Shown: piece by piece, positions 11,615 through 23,560 of the stretch
Position numbering within the stretch: position 1 is the stretch's first letter
Layout of the letters: each line of letters begins with the position of its first letter
From: Paramecium pentaurelia
Lineage: Eukaryota > Ciliophora > Oligohymenophorea > Peniculida > Parameciidae
Assembly (NCBI GenBank): GCA_905183005.1
Contig: CAJJDO010000038.1
Location: 502,814-566,813 of the forward strand
Direction: 5' to 3'
Length of the DNA: 64,000 nt
Notes under the pieces: model-generated
Told to the model about the DNA's origin: nothing
What the model saw: only the letters and a program-made list of their open reading frames with translations
Databases searched by the model: none
Translations under genes and position numbers: made by a program

Positions 11615-12417
11615 TTATTTGTACCTCTGTATTTATCTAAACCTCCTCCACTCTCTAAACCACCATTATTTAATGCTTTATAGATGATAAATACTTACAA
11701 TAATTTGTTGATTAGGATTAATTTGATTCTTATCCATATTTTGGCTTATTACTTTCATATGAACTACTTCCATAACCCTAATAAGATGTGTTACTTCCAA
11801 TAGCTCCAACACCTCCAGCAGCTTATATTTTAAGTTTAATTTTACCTGCCAATCGTTCTCGTATCTTTTTAGCACTCTCTCTTTCTTCTTCAATCAACTT
11901 TTCATTGCTTAATAAATCAACTAATTATTTTGTCTTATCACGAACTAATCATTAATAATTTTATTTACTTGAGAGACCTTTGTCAGAACCTTATTCAACT
12001 AAAAAGAAATCTGAGAAACTTCTGATTTTGTATATATTGTCTCTAAATTCCCCTACACAACGAGGTGCTCCATTCTTTGTCAAATACTCTATCATATTTA
12101 AAGTCTAGTATTTTTTTAACAAGAAATGATACTTTCAGAATCCGACGCCATTCTCTATTATCAGAATCAAGACGTTTCCAAATGAATTTCATAATTGTAT
12201 CGCAAGATGTGCTATAAATATTCAAAAAAACATTCTTACTATCCATATGATGCCTCTGCAACTTCTTATAGCAATTTAGTAGGAGTATTCCAATTTTCGT
12301 TAGATGTTGCTTCAGATAATGTCTACTCTAAAGGTGATTTGGTAAGCTTATCCTTACTGGGGTAAATTGAAATTCATACATCTGTTGAGCTGCTTCTTTG
12401 ATAGCCTGTAAATTCAT
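10532..12417 (-). CDS. Epsin-like ENTH-domain protein with Gln/Asn-rich tail
   Basis: Endocytic adaptor that binds phosphoinositides and bends membrane at clathrin-coated pits. The ENTH domain fills about residues 1-150: LSEATSNENW.TP, IMKFIWKRLDSDNREWRRILKT, LNMIEYLTKNG and RDKTKQLVDLL match the family helices in order. After it comes EKLIEEERESAKKIRERLAGK, then a long unstructured tail: poly-Asn (encoded by an ATT/ATTAGT-type microsatellite), poly-Gln, many Pro-Gln segments and a DEFAFGEFVSA element that could bind clathrin adaptors. Six introns (23, 28, 28, 24, 23 and 26 nt) give exactly 1734 nt, 577 aa. The opposite strand has a deceptive Tyr-rich open frame that is rejected. Confidence 0.92.
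11523..11620. repeat. Trinucleotide (ATT) microsatellite encoding poly-Asn in epsin
   Basis: About 100 bp of near-perfect ATT repeats interspersed with AGT. On the minus strand in the epsin frame this reads runs of Asn broken by Thr. Length is likely variable between strains. Confidence 0.9.
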
Positions 12418-12590
12418 TAAAATAATTAATTCAATTAATATCTGATTGTGCAATCAATATAAAAACAGATATATATTGATAAAGTTAAATTTATATCTAT
12501 TTTGAGTCTAAACCTACATCAAAGAAGTCTATATTCAATATAAGATAGCCTTAAATATTTTATTTCAGAAATGATAAATTCCTAAAAATA

Positions 12591-13295
12591 ATGATAAAAT
12601 TTTAAGAACAATATCAATTAATATTTTTTATGCTATTTCAATATAAAATTGTTATAAATGATAAAATTATTTATAAGAAGTCTAAATTATTTGAATAACT
12701 ATTTTTATTTTCAAAATTATAAAAATTTCTTCAATAAGGTTAATTTTGCTAATCAAGAAGTGAAAATAAATAAAAACATAAGAAATTATATTCAATAAGA
12801 AATATATTCTTTGAAAGGCAGCCTTTGTTAATTAGAATTAGTATTATGGAGCTAATTTAATACAAAAAAATAGATGATAAGATAATACTTATAAATAACA
12901 ATGATGAAAATGTTAAGAATATAAAGAATTCTAGGTTAGATTAATTGATGTTTTTTAATATTGCATGCTAAATTTTGTATCATTATCTTTAAGAATTAGA
13001 TAATTATTAAAGTAGAGATCTAATTACTGTTAAAGATATTATTATTGATTCTTACATATATTAAATTTATTAGTATAAAATTTCATTTATGAAATAAATG
13101 CTGAATTAAAACTTTTCATAAAACATAATTTGTAAACCTATACAAATTAGATTTGAAGAATTGATTAGAAACTACTATTTTAAGTAAATGAATGTTCATG
13201 ATAATTTTATTTTATATATAAATATAATATTATATTTAGATATTTTTTGTGGCTTCTATAATAAAAATTATATGGCAGTTAAGTATTCTATTTGA
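12591..13295 (+). CDS. Uncharacterised 234-aa protein
   Basis: Intronless table-6 frame from ATG 12591 to TGA 13293-13295. Chance open runs of this length are uncommon even in this AT-rich DNA, where TGA is expected about every 60 codons. It contains segments with balanced charge (KNSRLDQLM..., LQELDNYQSRDLITVKDIIIDSY, FEELIRNYYF) and is rich in Ile, Asn, Gln and Lys. No signal peptide, membrane helix or known motif is visible. It is transcribed divergently from epsin. Confidence 0.45.
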
Positions 13296-13575
13296 ATATT
13301 GTTATTAAAAAGGATTTATAAAATTATGAAAACAAGCTATTATTAATTATATGATTTCAGAACCAATTTTAAATAGATAATTTATGATAGATCTCAACAG
13401 ATCAAATTAAAAACAAAAGATATATGATTTTTTAATGGTTAGATTGATCATATTTTGAAGGAGAGAACATTAAAAATAAAATAATAATTAATATTATATA
13501 TGAAAATAAATATTCGTTTTTCAATTTTTTAGCACAAATAAATCCTCAGACGTATGTCAATAATAATTACAATTA

Positions 13576-14792
13576 ATGTTAAAACTAACTCTTTGTGTAT
13601 TGTTAGTGCTTGGTGCAACAGCCATCAATGTCTAATCATCCATCTGGACAAATCGTGACTAAAAGGCTCTTGCTCAAATTCATACATCTGGCTGGGGTAA
13701 GTTCATTTTGAACTATGCCGAACTTCATATGTAAACAGGAGGTATTCTTTCTGAACTCAACAGCGAAATTGAAAAACTCGTAACTATTTATCTTAACTAA
13801 TTTTTAAGGTTGGTGAATTAGAAGAGGAATTAGCTGGAGTCCATCACGAATTCAACAGAAGAACAGACGTTCACAATAGAGAAGTTGCCAGACTTGAATA
13901 AGAAATTTAAGATAAGGAAAGAGGTATAATAAAATATGATGATTTTTTTAGAACTCTTCAATGCTCATGATTTCTATGATAACGTCCTCATCCCATAAAG
14001 AGATAGATTTGCTGCTTAACTTGAATAATTATAAGAAAATATTGCCCATAACAGATAAACTCTTGAATAAGCTACAGTCTAAAGAGAAAATGATCATGAA
14101 ACTTTTGAAGCTTAAGTTGCTGAACACAATGATGCCATTAGTGCTATTGATGAATGCCTTTAATTATTGAGCACAATCGCAACTCCATCTCTTGCTTAAA
14201 TCTAAAAAGTTTAAAAGAACCTCAATAAAATTCAAAATTCCTTGAAAAAGCACAATTAATTCCAAATCTTCGTTAAAGTCCTCTTGGAAATTACAGTTGA
14301 ATCTAACTTTGCTGACTAAGGTGCTCTTAGAGACGTAATTTTAGAAAATTAAATGATAGATTATTGTTGCTTTCAATAATTTGAGAGTTGAATTGGTTGA
14401 TTCACTCAACTAAATCACTGCTGATGAAGCTGAAGCTGTTGCTGATTTTAATGCTTAAGTCATCTAATTAAACTAAGAACATGCTGAATTCTAAAGAGCA
14501 GTTGTTGTTAAGAATGCTGAAATCGATGCTAATGCCAGTAATATATAAATTTCTAATCAATTTAGACAAGATTGAATAAACTCTTGACCTAATTGATGAA
14601 CTTGATGCTGATTTGGCAACCCTTAATGGATAATTGTAAGCTGAAAATGATGATTATGCCTTTGCCACTGATGTCTACAATGCCACCGTTGCAGAATACA
14701 ACAAGGAAATCAATGCTGCTAATTAAGCATTAGAATTGCTCAACTAACCAAGATTTTAAGATTATGTTAAATCATAACTCAAGGGAGCATGA
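13576..14792 (+). CDS. Trichocyst matrix protein precursor
   Basis: Second TMP gene. The signal peptide MLKLTLCVLLVLGATA is followed by a Glu/Ala/Asp/Gln-rich helical protein with segments such as ELEEELAGVHHEFNRR, EVARLEQEI and NLNKIQNSLKKHN that alternate helices and short breaks, the pattern of the TMP family. Introns of 29, 28, 25 and 28 nt give 1107 nt, 368 aa. Codon use is GC-richer than in flanking genes (GAC, GCC, CTC), suggesting high expression. The product would be processed and packed in the trichocyst core. It differs enough in sequence from the gene at 1438 to belong to another TMP subfamily. Confidence 0.88.
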
Positions 14793-14887
14793 TCTATAAA
14801 TATAACATCAATCAAAAGTTATCACCATTCTACCAATCTTATAATTTCTCATTTTTTTTAAGTTAATTTAATTAAATTGCTTATAAA

Positions 14888-17800
14888 ATGAGTTAAACTC
14901 AACCATCTGAAGATGAGATTCAAACTCTAAAAGAGTAAATTCTTGAACTACAATTGTAATTAAATCAGTACTCCTATTTATTATCATAATCTATTAGAAT
15001 TAAGAATGATGCAGAAGAAAAGGAAGAATTTTACAACAATGAAATCGAAGAAAAAGACCAAACCATTGCAAAACTTAAGAAAGGTTTTTCAGAATCTGAC
15101 TCTACAAAGTAATAACTATTTGCAATATCAATTACAAAGATTAATATTTTAATTATAAGATGAATTGAAATAGCTCAAATAAAATTATGAATATCTACAA
15201 ACAGAGAAAGCAATCAATTAAGGTGAAGTAAAAGAATCTTAAAATTAAGAATAAGATGAGCTAATTTAAACAAAAGAGTAATATTTATAATTATAACAGA
15301 AATGAAATTAATACTCTCAAAAATTAAATAGAAAATGAGAAAGAATTAACACTCAAATTACAACAATAAATAAGTACATTATAAATTGATTATGAAAATA
15401 TGATAAATTAAAAAAAAATAGAATAAGTTTAAGATAACAATGAAGAAATCTAATAATAATTAAAGTATGTTATTCTTAATAGTAAAAAGCAATTAAATAG
15501 AGATATAAAAACAAAAAATTAATAATTTATAAGCTGAAAATGAAAAATTGAAAAAAATTTAAACTGAAAATTCTAATTATGAACATCAAATCTTTAAATT
15601 AGAATAATAGATCTCCATGTAAGCTATTTAAATCAATTAATTTGAAAAATTAAAGTAATAAATATTAATTTATAATATAATTTTAGATAACAATATGAAG
15701 AATTAAAGGAGGAAACTTAAAATTAAGAAGATATGGAAGAAAAAATAAAAGGTTTAGAAGGTTAAAAGAATTAACTTGAAAATTAAATAAATTAATAATT
15801 AGATGAAATAAATGAATTAAAAAATTAAATTTAAGAATTAAATTAAAAATCTTCAACTGTTGTCACAAACTCATCAGATAATGAAGAGGTTTTAAGAGAA
15901 AATGAATAATTAAAGTAAATTTTTAATTTATATTATAGGTAATATATAAATGAGATAGTAGAACTTAATACGTAATTGAAGCATGAAAATTTTACAATCT
16001 CTGAAGAATATAAGTATTTATAATAGGTTAATTTTCTATAAGAAACCTTAAAGAATCTAACGATTAACTTGTTACTGAATCTGCTAAACTACTTGATGAA
16101 AATTAGTAATAATGATTTATATTTAGACTTGAGATTGAATCATTAATAGAATAATTAAAGGATCAATAATTTATGGAAGATACTATTACTAATTATAAAT
16201 AAGCTTAGGAAATTTATAAGTAAAAAATTTAAGTATTAGAGAGAGAAAAAAATGAATTATAAGAAATTTTAAATTAAGAAAAGTAAATATGTATATAAAT
16301 ATTATATTAGATAAAAATATGAAAATGCATTTAATTAAGTAAAAGAATTATTGTAAAAAAAAGAATTTGATCAATAAAAGTTAACAAAATGTGAATTAAA
16401 TGAATAAGATTTGAGAGATTAAATTCAATAATTAACAATTTAATTAGAATAAGTTTAATTCTAAAATTAAAAAACAAGCTTTAATGAGAGTAATACTTAA
16501 TAGTTACTTAATGAAAATAGTTAATTAAAATAAGAAATACATTAATTACAGTAATTATTATTATAAATCTTAAAGGATAGCTAGTCAAAGAGAGGCATTT
16601 TAGAAGAAAGATGAATTTTCTTAAATAAAAGAATAATTATAGGAATGGGAAAATCTTACTTAACTTGTCTCTGGAAATATAAATGCAATTAATTCAAAAG
16701 ATGTTAAAGTTTAATAATTAAGTATTAATAAAAATAAATATTAGTAAATTGTTTCTTGAATTATTAAGAGTCAAATTTGTCCCAATAAAATTAAATTGAT
16801 ATTTTGCAAAATGAAGTAAAACAACAGAAATTAGAATTGAATAAATTGAACTCTGAAAAATTAAATCTAGAATAATAATTGGTTTTATAGAAACTTTAAG
16901 AAGAATAATTAAAATAAAAAACTGTAAGAAAATCAATCTACCACAATTAAATTTAGAGTAGCGATGATTTAAAGTAAATCAATTTAAAAGTTAAGATAAT
17001 AGTATGAAATCTTGCAGTCAAAGTATGATAGTTTGCTTCTGATGAAACAGAGATAAGAACAAAGTGAAAAAAACAAAATATTAGAGAAAGAATAAATAAT
17101 TTAATTAGAACTTGAGAATTCATCTCTTAAAGAACAAATATAGTAAATTACAACCTAAAAAGAAATAATAAGAAGCAAAAGAGAATCTTTAGCATCAAAT
17201 ATTAAAAATGTTAATGATACTATTATTGTAGATTTAAATAAAAAAATTTAAGAATAAAATTAAATTATTGAATTATATGAGTTAAAAATTAAGGATCTAG
17301 ATCAATAATTAAAAACATAATAATTTATTCAAATGGATTAATAGGAAGATTGTGAATAATTAGAAACAATAGAAGAAGAGAATCATATACCTTTAATTAG
17401 ATAATTTGATGAATCTGAATATACAGAATAAATATAGTTAAAAGAATAAAATGAATTACTTTGGAAATAGATTAATGAATTAAAATAACATTAAAGTATA
17501 ATTATTTATTTAATTACTTAGATAATGATGAATTGAAATAATTAGCTGCTTAAAATGCATTGTTAAAATAGGAATTATAATAATACAAATAAAATAATTA
17601 ATAAATATCTAATATTGAAGGCCATTTTTAACAATATAGTCCATTGAATATTCTTAAAGTGCAATCATTTTTAAAATAAAAGGACAATAAAAAACCCAAA
17701 GAAAAATTAAAAAAATAATAATTAGTTTTAGAGAATGAAAGTAATCCTATTACCAAAAAGAGAGAAATAATAATGTAAAAATTAATTTTGGAATAAAATT

Positions 17801-18066
17801 AAAAGATTAATAAAATATCAGATAATTATGAATAATTAATGATATTATTAAAAAATATCATTTTAGATATTAAACAAAAGTAAAATCAATTAAAAGTTGA
17901 AGAATTAACAAAAAAATCATAAGTCTTATAATATTTAAGCAAATTAAGACAATCTACTGAAATTATACTTAACAAATTAGTGTTAGTTTAAAATAAAAAT
18001 GAAATCTATAAGTAATAATACTAATAGTAGCAATAATAAATTTAAGATACTGAAGAACTTATTTGA
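14888..18066 (+). CDS. Large coiled-coil protein (about 960 aa)
   Basis: Almost entirely Gln/Glu/Lys/Leu/Asn heptad-like sequence, from DEIQTLKEQILELQLQL at the N terminus to a Lys-rich tail ending ETEELI. Eleven introns were placed (31, 22, 25, 32, 29, 21, 28, 25, 23, 22 and 26 nt), giving 2895 nt or 964 aa; a further 33-nt GT..AG segment near 16923 may also be an intron (953 aa). Several introns contain in-frame TGA codons, so the exon chain is well constrained. No motor, GTPase or membrane domain is seen. By analogy such proteins are often basal body or cortical cytoskeleton components, but nothing in the sequence proves that. Confidence 0.85.
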
Positions 18067-18535
18067 TTATTTTTCATTTATTTAACATCATTATATTAAA
18101 TCTCATTCTATTTCTTATTTTATTTAATCTTATTTATCACAATATAAATCAGTATTATTATATCCAAAAAATCATTTATACTTTTGTACTTTTCTATAGA
18201 TATTAAAAATTTGATATTTATATATAATAAAAAGTTTATTTTAGTTCTATTTAATTAAAGAGATTAAATTGATTTTTATTTTAAATAATTTAGGTTTTAA
18301 AAATATCATTATTTATTCGATATTATGAATAGATTAAATGATCATTGATATAAATTATATCATATAAAATATATGTTCATACTTACAGAAATAATGTTAG
18401 ATTTCATTTAAATAAAATTAAGAAGTTTAAATTTCTTCATAATTGTTCTATAATAATTTAGAGGATGTTCTAGAAATATGGAAGGGGGATGAAAATTATA
18501 AAATTTAATTAATTTTTTATTTAACGAATTATTAT
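18067..18535. other. Intergenic spacer
   Basis: 469 bp of AT-rich DNA between two coiled-coil genes on the same strand. No ORF or repeat that I would support; it should hold the promoter of the gene at 18536. Confidence 0.6.
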
Positions 18536-19144
18536 ATGTCAATGCAAATTCCAAAAGACATAGTCAGGCTTCAATTTGATTATTAAAGTTTAATTAGTAG
18601 ATATTAAGGATTAGAATAATTATGCAAAAAGTAAGCAAATGAATTAGTCCAATTAAAAAAGCTAAATGAAAATATCAAAAGTAATGCTGAAAATTAAGAA
18701 TGTGGAAAATGTAAAAAATTGTAGCTACAAATTGATCAATAAAAATTAGATATCAAAGAATAAAAGTTAGAAATTGATTAATTATAAAATTCTTTGAATT
18801 TAAAGAAAATATCATTTGATGAATTTCGAGAATAAGTATAAAATGAAATGGAGAATAGGATTAAGTAATTTGAAAATTTAAATTAAGTAACACTTGAACG
18901 TTTAGATAGAGTTTAAAAAGATAATTCACTTTTTGAAATTTTATTAAGAGAAAGAGATTTAAGGATTGAATAATTGAACTAAGTTATATATAATTAAGAA
19001 TAACAAATATAATAAGAAAGTCAAGAGGATAATACTTGGAAAAAGAAATTTATTAAAATAAATAAAGATTATCATAAACTTTTATCAGAATATAATTCTG
19101 TAAAAGCTGATTTAGATGCAATGTACGTAAGTTAATGTAAATGA
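18536..19144 (+). CDS. Coiled-coil protein (202 aa to first TGA)
   Basis: Intronless frame, rich in Gln, Lys, Leu and Glu with heptads (QLKKLNENI..., RDLRIEQLNQVI, LLSEYNSVKADLDAM) and a CxxC pair (ECGKCKKLQ) near residue 60. The first in-frame TGA is at 19142. The same frame then stays open for another 91 codons to TGA at 19418, with protein-like composition (DYFSKDASYQENKQIYHLL). No frame-preserving intron of normal size removes the TGA; an intron at 19121 would change frame. The true C terminus is therefore uncertain. The gene lies just upstream of the selenocysteine tRNA. Confidence 0.7.
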
Positions 19145-19533
19145 GTTTATATTATATTCATGGGAATACTATACTAAATTAATTTTATTCAAAAACTAGC
19201 AAACATACTATTGTTTAATATTGACTCTTTAAAACGCTAAAATTATTTAAAATTCTCTGATTATTTTAGCAAAGATGCTTCATATCAAGAAAATAAATAA
19301 ATTTATCATCTTCTTTAACAACTTTGTCAATAATTATTTCTGAATTATTTAAATGTATTACCAATTTATTCTGTCTAAAATACAATGTCAGAAAAGTATG
19401 TAAATTTAGCATCTGGATGATCAGATGTTATTTATACAAGTTAGTTTAAAGGTTGTTTCTCTATTTATCCAAATCCCATAAATATTTTAATAAAAATATT
19501 AAATTATAAATCAATTAATTTCATTAAATAATT

Positions 19534-19621
19534 GCTCTGGTGAGTGGGGCTGGTGCCTCGTCAGGGCTTCAAACCCTGAAGGTGCCGAGAGGCACAGCTG
19601 TTCGATTCGGCCTCTGGAGCG
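19534..19621 (+). tRNA. tRNA-Sec: Selenocysteine tRNA, anticodon TCA
   Basis: An 88-nt GC-rich island with the full eukaryotic tRNA-Sec architecture. The acceptor helix is 9 bp (19534-19542 with 19612-19620; one U-U mismatch, two G-U pairs) with discriminator G19621. The D stem is long, 6 bp with a 4-nt loop. The anticodon stem CAGGG/CCCTG closes the loop CTTCAAA, anticodon TCA at 19569-19571. The long variable arm is GTGCC-GAGA-GGCAC. The T stem is 4 bp with loop TTCGATT. The 9/4 stacking, long D stem and CTTCAAA loop separate it from tRNA-Ser. It decodes UGA, the only stop codon used by the genes here, at SECIS-directed positions. Confidence 0.95.
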
Positions 19622-19626
19622 AATAA

Positions 19627-19633
19627 TTTTTTT
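19627..19633 (+). terminator. RNA polymerase III terminator (T7)
   Basis: A run of seven T residues starts 6 nt after the discriminator base of tRNA-Sec, the expected position of a pol III terminator. Confidence 0.75.
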
Positions 19634-19658
19634 GAATTTAATATAATACTAAAAATAC

Positions 19659-20840
19659 TCATTTACACACAAAAACAGGTATACCACAATAAATAGTTAT
19701 TTTACAGGTCTTACATTCAATTTGATTATGCTCATCAAAACATTATTTGCAACATTATAAATGATAGCAAGGTATAAAAATGAAGCTTGCAGGTCTACTT
19801 TTGCAATGAATACATCTTGTACCTTAATCACAATATGCAACACTAAATTTTTATTTTATTTAATCCAATCCAGGATATTCTTTTTTTAGCATATATGGTT
19901 CAAGTTAATTCATAATATACTTTCCAATTTAATAGATCGTAAAAAAACCAAAGATAGCAATAGATATTTTTGTTAAATTGATTTTAGTTTAAAGTATTCT
20001 AATTTTTGAAATAATATTTGCTTCCAGAAAATATTTTAATCTGACAAAATCATTTGCAATAGCCTTTATATTTGTTACTCTAATTTCATCGTTATGAATT
20101 ATCGCTGTACATTTCATACATAATTAATTACCCTTACTGACTGAAAAAGGATTAGGATATTGCCAAGATATTTAATTTCCATCAAATAATGTATTTGTTC
20201 CTAAAATTTTTTGACTTATATATTCAAATATTAATAGTTTTTATTTGGGATATTTTCTCAACTCAGAGATTAACCCTGAATAGATTTAGTTTTCATTAAA
20301 ATCTTTAAGAAAAGCAGATGAGATCATATCTGATTTTCTAATAAAGTCAATATGAATATTATCAGAAACGAAAAATGTTAATTTAGGAGTAAGTGCTTAA
20401 GATAAATCTGTTCTTTGTACTTTTTTTCTGATAATTTAATCTAAATTATTAGAATTTACACTAAAATTTAGATCTCCTATTTGCATATTCTAATCCATTT
20501 ATACATAAAGAAAAACATTTTTAAATACTGCCATTTTCCCAAACTATTTATATTATGGTAATAAATAAGTAAAATTATCATATTTTCCATCTCTCCATGA
20601 TTCATCTAATAGAATCAGAAGATTTTTATTTAAAGGAGATTATAGCTTGATTTTATCCTAAAATGCAGTAATTTTTTTTTATTTTCTTTTTAATTTAAGA
20701 TAACAACAAAAACTCAAAAAAAGTCCTGTTGCACATAGTAAAATGCCAAATTTTGAACTCTTTTTAGTAGTTAAAACAATATTAATTGCTGATATTATAG
20801 GATTTCTCACAACAAAATCCAAATCTGCATTTCTTCTCAT
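19659..20840 (-). CDS. MUL1/GIDE-type RING E3 ubiquitin ligase, membrane anchored
   Basis: Intronless, 393 aa. Order of parts: short N terminus; hydrophobic segment at about residues 32-50 (FGILLCATGLFLSFCCYL); a central domain of some 220 residues in the position of the BAM/GIDE domain; a second hydrophobic helix (ISIAIFGFFTIYQIGKYI); and a C-terminal RING finger from residue 343 (CIHC...CYH..CC..C...C.TC). This is the layout of MUL1/MAPL, an outer-mitochondrial-membrane E3 that also has two TM helices around a BAM domain. Mitochondrial or peroxisomal location is inferred from the family only. The gene is convergent with tRNA-Sec, with its stop 38 bp beyond the tRNA end. Confidence 0.85.
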
Positions 20841-21482
20841 ATAAAATATTAATTAAAAAAAATAATATAGTTAAACAATTAACTTTCAATCTACATGTAA
20901 AAAAAATTAATTCAATTATAAATTATTCGATTCTATATTCTCAATTTAATCTATTAAAATATAGATTTTATTAAAAACTAACCTTCTCTTCTATTATTGA
21001 AAATTGATGCAAAATTCTTTAAGATTAAAGATTTATAATACAAATATTATTTAGAGTAAATTATATTAATTTATTAAGTTTTCATAAGAGATATGAAATA
21101 TTAATTTTACATATTATAATACTTTATTTACAATATTATTGGCAAATTCTTTTCAATTAAAAATTGATAAAATTATCAATTTTTGAATTCTAACAAACCT
21201 TTCATTAGATTATAAATGGCATTTAAAGCTTATGCAATTTGATCAAATCTATAATTATCATAATATTCTATCTGAATATCAAAAAAGAACTAGGTTAATG
21301 CATTTTTGTAATAAATACAAAATTTTATTCTAACATTTAGTAAAAACCTTTTGTTACATTCTGAAAAAAACCAAAGTTTTTATTGCATTAAATAGTTTGG
21401 ATGTACAATAATCATGTCCATAATATATTAATGAGAATGATGGTTTTAATTTTTAAATAAAAAATAACAAAGATTTTAATTA
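20841..21482. other. Intergenic, divergent promoter region
   Basis: 642 bp between the divergent MUL1-like and eL33 genes. Very AT-rich; no ORF, tRNA or repeat stands out. Confidence 0.6.
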
Positions 21483-21916
21483 ATGAAGGGATAGGCTGAA
21501 TAATAGAAAGGAGTAACTAAGACAGTCAAAAAAGTTAAAACAACAAACAAAAGAGCTCCAGTTAGGTAGAATTTAGCATTTAAATTAGATTATGGGTTAA
21601 GGCTGTATTTACAGGTTTTAGAAGATCAAAAGTGTAATAGAATGAAAATTAAGCATTACTTAAAATTGAACATGTCAATGATGTTGCTTCAAGCAGATTC
21701 TATTGGGGAAAAAGAGTTGCATATATTTACAAAGCCCATTCATTAAAGAATAACACTAAATTTAGAGTATGAATTAATTTCATTCAGGCAATTTGGGGAC
21801 GAATTAGCAAATCTCATGGAAGTAATGGAGTTGTTACTGCTCGTTTTGGTAGAAATCTACCTCCAAGAGCTATTGGATCAACCCTCAGAGTATTCCTTTA
21901 TCCAAACAGAGCTTGA
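21483..21916 (+). CDS. RPL35A: 60S ribosomal protein L35A (eL33)
   Basis: 129 aa after removal of introns of 23 and 21 nt. A basic N-terminal extension (KKVKTTNKRAPVR) precedes the conserved core VKAVFTGFRRSKV, ALLKIE, FYWGKRVAYIYKA, IWGRISKSHGSNGVV.ARF, NLPPRAIG and the terminal RVFLYPNRA. This matches eL33 throughout and has the normal end (YPxR). The protein sits in the large ribosomal subunit near the tRNA exit region. Its 3' side abuts the right-hand inverted repeat arm about 430 bp away. Confidence 0.96.
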
Positions 21917-22342
21917 AATGACATATACAATATACAATAAATACATTAATCAATTTTTAATTTGATTTAAATCTAATAGATACATAATTCTAAGCTTTAA
22001 TAAATTTTTCTCATCATTTTATCAAATAAATGAATTCTTTTTTTAGAAATTAAAATGAATAAATAATGAAAATTAAGATAACAAATTTACTATTAAATAA
22101 ACATTACAGGCTCTTCTGCAACAGAGAAAATAAATTATGTTCCAAAGATTTACAGAAATTAATTTGATATAGAGCCACAATCAAAAATTGGAATACAAAT
22201 AGAAGTTATTTATTTATTATTTGAATCCCATCTATTTCTATTATAATAATAAGACACTAAAGGTTTAGATAAATTTTAAGTATGACATCAAAAATAATTT
22301 TATATATGCGGCTGAAGTCTTCTTGCTTTCTGCTTTGAATTA
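21917..22342. other. Intergenic with possible gene remnant
   Basis: Between eL33 and the inverted repeat. One frame reads a protein-like piece around 22105-22210 (SSATEKINYVPKIYRN, then DIEPQSKIG) without a usable start, and a second frame holds an ORF from 22139 that runs into the repeat. Neither makes a convincing gene. It may be a decayed or partly eliminated gene next to the repeat boundary. Confidence 0.4.
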
Positions 22343-23559
22343 TACAAAATCGTTCATTAAATTAATTAAAATTCAATCTTTACATATAAATTATTGCTAA
22401 TCTATAATATTTTATTACTATTACCAATCAATTTTTATAATATTCTCTCAATGTAATTCTATAATTCATATTAAAATGAAGAATATTTAATATATATATT
22501 GATCAAAATTTAAATGTAAACTAGTATTCTATATTTAAATTTATTAAATATTATTCAATATAATTATATATATAATAATCATTTAATGAATATATTATAA
22601 TTAAGTATATATTGCATTCATATTTATATTTTCTAATATTTATAAATAATAACCTCTATATTGATTAATTATTAAAATTAGAATAAGATTATAATTAATT
22701 ATATTATAATAATTTATTTAAAAATAAAATCATTCAGCAAATCTAAATGAGAACTTTAAAATTTTAAACTATTGTTTGAAACATTAAACCTTCAAAATAT
22801 GAATCACTCTTTTTTTATACTGGTTTTTATAAAATGCCTTATATAAATTTTATGAGATCACAAAAATTTAAAGGATTTTATTGTCATATATATTTATGAT
22901 TGTATTAATACTTCTATGAATTAAAATTAGTAAAATGTCAGGACAAGATGATCTGTTGAAATCAAATAAATTAAACTTTAAATAAAAAAGAATTAATATT
23001 TTTTTGAATTAAAGAAACCTTTAAAAGAATTAATCCATTTTCTATTTAAATTATTATCAAAAAAAGGAGAATTTGATTAAATCAAAGTAACGTCATTTTT
23101 ATTTTAGTTTGTCTTATGAATAAAATTCTTTTGTAATATCTTAAAGGAATTAATCATCTGGCTAGAGATTTGCTTAAATTAATTAATTGCTCTTTGAAGA
23201 ATATAATGCAGTAACTTAATAGAAAAAGAATGAATTAATAAAAGGGATAGTCTTTGTTTAAAGTTTACTTTTAAATATGGATCAAATATTAAAAAGGAAT
23301 TTAAGCAAATCTCTCGTCATTAAATTAAATAATCCTCAATAAGATCTGATTAACAAAAAACTTTGAACTCTTTGTTGTATCTGGGTGTATATAATTAAGG
23401 GATGAAGAATTAGAAAAAAAATTATAAATCAAATTCTTTTAATCATAAAAATAAAAAATAGTCAAGTTATTTAAACTTTGATTTTGTTAATTTTCGATTG
23501 TTATAATTAGATTTATTATTTTTCTTTAAACTAATATCTTATCAATTAAGATTTTCATA
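22343..23559. repeat. Inverted repeat arm, inner copy (A'-B'-part of X')
   Basis: Reverse complement of the left-arm unit: segment A' 22343-22950, then B', then about 88 bp of the X part, ending at the N at 23560. The inner boundary leaves repeat sequence at tacaaaatcg and passes to unique DNA that shares ctttgaatt with the left boundary. Confidence 0.9.
22935..23366 (+). CDS. Repeat-borne ORF of 143 aa, copy 3
   Basis: Plus-strand copy of the MSGQDD-starting chimeric ORF described at 4833-5264. It keeps the full frame and stop. Function unknown. Confidence 0.33.
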
Positions 23560-23560
23560 N
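23560..23560. other. Scaffold gap (single N)
   Basis: Third single N, again at the junction of repeat segments. Confidence 0.9.
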
